A DNA stretch of 64,000 nucleotides, taken from Noviluteimonas lactosilytica. GTDB taxonomy: Bacteria > Pseudomonadota > Gammaproteobacteria > Xanthomonadales > Xanthomonadaceae. The DNA lies in assembly GCF_020866925.1 (NCBI RefSeq), contig NZ_JAJGAK010000003.1, positions 302,966 through 366,965 of the forward strand, read 5' to 3'. How positions within the stretch are numbered: position 1 is the stretch's first letter; each line of letters begins with the position of its first letter. This document shows positions 61,761 to 64,000 of this stretch, one piece after another. A program made the translations under genes and the position numbers. The notes beneath the pieces were generated by a model. The model ran no database searches. It was not told the origin of the DNA and saw nothing but the letters and a program-made list of their open reading frames with translations.

Positions 61761-62363
61761 TCAGGGCTTCATGTTGGGCTGGTTCTTCGGCGTGCCCGCG
61801 AAGGTCTGGATGCGGTCGTCGCGACGGCGCATCACGCGCTGGAATTCGTGTTCGTTCAGGCCGTACTCGCGGTCGACGTCGCGCATGAAAACGATGAGAT
61901 CGTCGATCTTGCACCGCCCGCGCAGCGTGGCCGGGTTGGTGTCCTTGCGCGTCTGCCAGGTCAGCGTGGCGACGGTGAACACGGGCGCGGGCGTCGCGAC
62001 TTCCGGGCGAGGCTGGAACTTCCATTGACCCACCGCGTCGGCGGCGGCGCTGGCGAAGCCGTTCCAGAATCCGTCGACCGGTTCGAGCCCCTGCGTCTGG
62101 CTGTTCCACTGCCGCAGGACGCGAAAGCCGGAAGTCGAACCATCGGGATTGATCTGGTAGCCGAGCGCGAGGCAGACGTCGCGCTGTGCCTGCGCGAAGC
62201 CATCGGGGTACACGGGCATGGCGAGCTTCGCCCCGTCGGCGAGCATCCACTTGTCGCGAATCGCGCCTTCGCTGGCGATTTCGACATCCGATGCGTGGTC
62301 GACTGCCATCGCGGGACCCGCGATGCAGAGTGCGAGGAACGCGAGCGCGGGAATCCTGGTCAT
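61761..62363 (-). CDS. Secreted TonB-C-terminal-like protein, array member 2
   Basis: A 200-aa protein: signal peptide (1-20, ending AMA), then ASEGAIRDKWMLADGAKLAMP and the core LGYQINPDGSTSGFRVLRQWNS, with AVGQWKFQPRPEVATPAPVF. It ends with RDVDREYGLNEHEF and a basic tail. The cysteine pair (VCLALGY and GRCKIDDL) is kept in every complete member and could form a disulfide. A spacing of about 100 bp separates it from the next array member. Confidence 0.82.
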   Translation of the reverse strand: MTRIPALAFLALCIAGPAMAVDHASDVEIASEGAIRDKWMLADGAKLAMPVYPDGFAQAQRDVCLALGYQINPDGSTSGFRVLRQWNSQTQGLEPVDGFWNGFASAAADAVGQWKFQPRPEVATPAPVFTVATLTWQTRKDTNPATLRGRCKIDDLIVFMRDVDREYGLNEHEFQRVMRRRDDRIQTFAGTPKNQPNMKP

Positions 62364-62396
62364 TGCGGTCTCCAGTGACGGGGGATGGCTTGCGCG

Positions 62397-62996
62397 TCAG
62401 CGCGGGCCGGGGGTCAACGCTTGCATTTGCATGCGGTGCGAGCGCGCGCGGTACGTGTGCTCGATCTGTTTGGACACCATCGTGTCGCGGCGATCGAGGT
62501 CGCGCATGAACACCGCGAGATCGGTGATGCGGCAGTGCGCGCGCAACTCGCTGGCATCCGCCACGGTCGCGCCGAAGAAGGACAGCGTGGCGACGGTGGT
62601 CACCGGTTTCGCACTGGCGACATCGCGCGGCTGGAACCGCCACTGGCCCACCGCGGCTGCGCTGGCGCGCGCGAACTTCAACCAGAACGGACGCATCTCG
62701 GTGCGCGAAACCGGTCCGCTCTTCCACGTGCGCAGGACCTTGAAGTCGCCGGTCGTGCCGTCGGGATAAACCGTGTAACGCAACGCGATGCACGCGTCGG
62801 GACGTTCGTCGGTGTCGTATTCGGCGGGATAGGCGGGCGCGACGATCTTCGCGCCGGGCGCGACCGTCCAGTCCTTCGCGAGACCGCCTTCGTTGGCGAT
62901 GTTGTAGTTCGGAAGCCGCTCGGCGCCTGCGCCGGCGGAGAAGCACACGATCGCTGCGGCGACGACGCCGCGAATCCCGTTTGCGTACGACGCCAT
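62397..62996 (-). CDS. Secreted TonB-C-terminal-like protein, array member 3
   Basis: A 199-aa protein. ATG 62996 is chosen because AAGGAG lies 6-7 nt upstream; an in-frame ATG at 63014 lacks one. After the signal peptide (ending AGAGA) come NEGGLAKDWTVAPGAKIVAP, CIALRYTVYPDGTTGDFKVL and AVGQWRFQPRD. It is more divergent than members 2 and 4 (RFQPRD, no WNS) but keeps the C-terminal HCRITDLAVFMRDLD. Function unknown. Confidence 0.8.
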   Translation of the reverse strand: MASYANGIRGVVAAAIVCFSAGAGAERLPNYNIANEGGLAKDWTVAPGAKIVAPAYPAEYDTDERPDACIALRYTVYPDGTTGDFKVLRTWKSGPVSRTEMRPFWLKFARASAAAVGQWRFQPRDVASAKPVTTVATLSFFGATVADASELRAHCRITDLAVFMRDLDRRDTMVSKQIEHTYRARSHRMQMQALTPGPR

Positions 62997-63122
62997 TCCC
63001 TGCTCCTTGCGCATCGGCCGGTCAACGAGCCAATGCGCTTGCCGCCCCTGATCACGGCCATCCCCGGCCGTTGGCGCATCATTTGCCTGCGCGCCATGAA
63101 CGGCTGCTTACTTTTACGGACC

Positions 63123-63153
63123 CCGGGAGAAGTCGCTACGCGGCTTCTCCCGG
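63123..63153. terminator. Very stable hairpin between array members 3 and 4
   Basis: CCGGGAGAAG (63123-63132) pairs with CTTCTCCCGG (63144-63153); inner bases extend the stem to about 14 bp with a 3-nt loop. A smaller palindrome GTGACC-CCC-GGTCAC (63153-63167) abuts the stop of member 4. There is no T run, so it may stabilise RNA ends or separate the transcripts. Confidence 0.5.
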
Positions 63154-63166
63154 TGACCCCCGGTCA

Positions 63167-63751
63167 CTAGTTACGGGGCGTCCCCGCCGCCCGCCGGATC
63201 GCCGCATCGCGCGAGCGGTTGTCGTTGTCGATCTGGTGGTCGTTGATGTTCTTTTTCTTGGTCTTCGCCATGTGGTCGGCGAGGTCCGGGATCTGGCAAT
63301 GGGCGCGCAGGTCGGCGGCGGTGAGGTCGCGCGTCGCCTGGAAATTCAGCGTGGCCACGGTGAACACCGGCGCAGGCGACGTCACTTCGGGGCGAGGCGA
63401 GAACTTCCACTGGCCGACCGCCGCGGCGCCGGCTTTCGCGAAGGCCTCATAGAAGCCCGGCTGCGGTTCCTTTTCCTCGGTGGCGCTGTTCCATTGCTTG
63501 AGCACCTGGAAGTTGCTGGTCGTGCCATCGGCGTTGATCGTGTAGCCGAGGGCCATGCACACGTTGCGCATGTCGGGGGCGAACTCGGCGGGATACCCGG
63601 GGGCGGCGAGCTTCGCGCCTTCGGCGAGCATCCACTTGTCGCGGATGCCGCCTTCGTTGGCGATCGCCGTGGCGGGTTCGGCGGCGTTGGCGGATACGGC
63701 GGCCAACAGCGACAACGCGGCGAGCGCGCGAAGGGAATTGCGGACGAGCAT
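63167..63751 (-). CDS. Secreted TonB-C-terminal-like protein, array member 4
   Basis: A 194-aa protein. Signal peptide (1-23, ending ANA), then IANEGGIRDKWMLAEGAKLAA and the best-conserved core: MALGYTINADGTTSNFQVL, WNSATEEKE, AVGQWKFSPRPEVTSPAP. The tail is KKKNINDHQIDNDNRSRDAAI. The sharing of IRDKWML with member 2 makes recent duplication likely. A GGAG lies upstream of ATG 63751. Confidence 0.82.
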   Translation of the reverse strand: MLVRNSLRALAALSLLAAVSANAAEPATAIANEGGIRDKWMLAEGAKLAAPGYPAEFAPDMRNVCMALGYTINADGTTSNFQVLKQWNSATEEKEPQPGFYEAFAKAGAAAVGQWKFSPRPEVTSPAPVFTVATLNFQATRDLTAADLRAHCQIPDLADHMAKTKKKNINDHQIDNDNRSRDAAIRRAAGTPRN

Positions 63752-63799
63752 GGGGCGACTCCTGGAAAGCGGAACGGTTCGCGGAACGTGCCGCAGATG

Positions 63800-64000
63800 C
63801 TATCGCTGGCCGAGTCCGCTGTCGCGCAGGTCGAGCTGGGCGAGGATCGCGGGGACGCGGCGGCCCGATGCGCCACGCAGGTCGCGCAGCAGCGCAGTCA
63901 GGTTCGCGATCCGGCAATGGTCGCGCAGCGCCGGGGCGCCCGCGGCGCCGCCGAACACGAAGGTGCCGACGGTGTACACCGGCGTCGCCTGCTTCACTTC
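63800..64000 (-). CDS. Secreted TonB-C-terminal-like protein, array member 5, C-terminal part
   Basis: Only the last 66 residues are in the window; the frame is open at base 64000. ATPVYTVGTFVFGGA aligns with APVFTVATLNFQ of member 4, and LRDHCRIANLTALLRDL aligns with its HCQIPDLADHM. The stop TAG is at 63800. It shows the array extends beyond the window edge. Confidence 0.72.
   Translation of the reverse strand, partial: EVKQATPVYTVGTFVFGGAAGAPALRDHCRIANLTALLRDLRGASGRRVPAILAQLDLRDSGLGQR

Overview
The window is about 64 kb of very GC-rich, densely packed chromosomal DNA from a gammaproteobacterium. It most resembles the Xanthomonadaceae/Lysobacteraceae (Lysobacter-like). The pointers are large TonB-dependent receptors, the conserved lptD-surA-pdxA-rsmA-apaG-apaH-(folA) order, ubiquinone hydroxylases, GlnS, RlmM, and runs of genes joined by ATGA or GTGA overlaps. 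I found no rRNA, tRNA, CRISPR array, prophage or intact insertion sequence. This is mainly a core-genome window with small accessory inserts.

Layout. 0-5 kb: two TonB-dependent receptors (the first cut by the window edge) and a mycobacterial-style AhpC/AhpD peroxidase pair, divergent from oxyR with an OxyR-type operator between them. 5-10.8 kb: a membrane-anchored protein, an EamA transporter, a GST, a 7TM-GGDEF diguanylate cyclase and a DUF2007 protein. 10.9-15.3 kb: glnS, a lipoprotein, a nucleoside deaminase, rlmM and a proline-rich EF-hand protein. 15.4-21.1 kb: two small proteins, two ubiquinone hydroxylases, a membrane protein beside a cobalamin adenosyltransferase, a histone-deacetylase-like amidohydrolase, and msrB. 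21.3-28.7 kb: the lptD-surA-pdxA-rsmA-apaG-apaH block, convergent with folA.

28.7-37.1 kb: a type Vd patatin autotransporter, a glycine-zipper protein, an outer-membrane barrel, then a signalling island. The island holds a hybrid histidine kinase, three LuxR/FixJ-type regulators and a degenerate-receiver/HPt protein, with two families of repeated intergenic motifs. 37.2-44.7 kb: thyA, lgt, a TPM-TPM-LemA module, a TerC protein, dgkA, a VOC protein, a DUF998 protein and an isoaspartyl peptidase. 44.8-50.9 kb: a five-gene regulator-kinase-MacAB-type export operon whose adaptor carries an unusual insertion. 51-57 kb: a NYN nuclease, a SpoU methyltransferase and an RND efflux pump. 57-61 kb: cysteine synthase, a membrane protein, a macrodomain protein and class I aldolase. 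61-64 kb: a tandem array of at least five paralogous secreted proteins that look like detached TonB C-terminal domains; the last is cut by the window edge.

Four copies of one large palindrome (core CAGGGGTCAGAG...CTCTGACCCCTG) occur at about 8.3, 28.2, 44.8 and 59.9 kb. Each lies at or within 20 bp of the stop codon of a minus-strand gene, and one supplies the stop codons of two convergent genes. The least explained features are this palindrome family, the TonB-C-like tandem array, the signalling island with its shared promoter elements, and the adaptor insertion. Domain calls come from reading motifs by eye; no database search was run.
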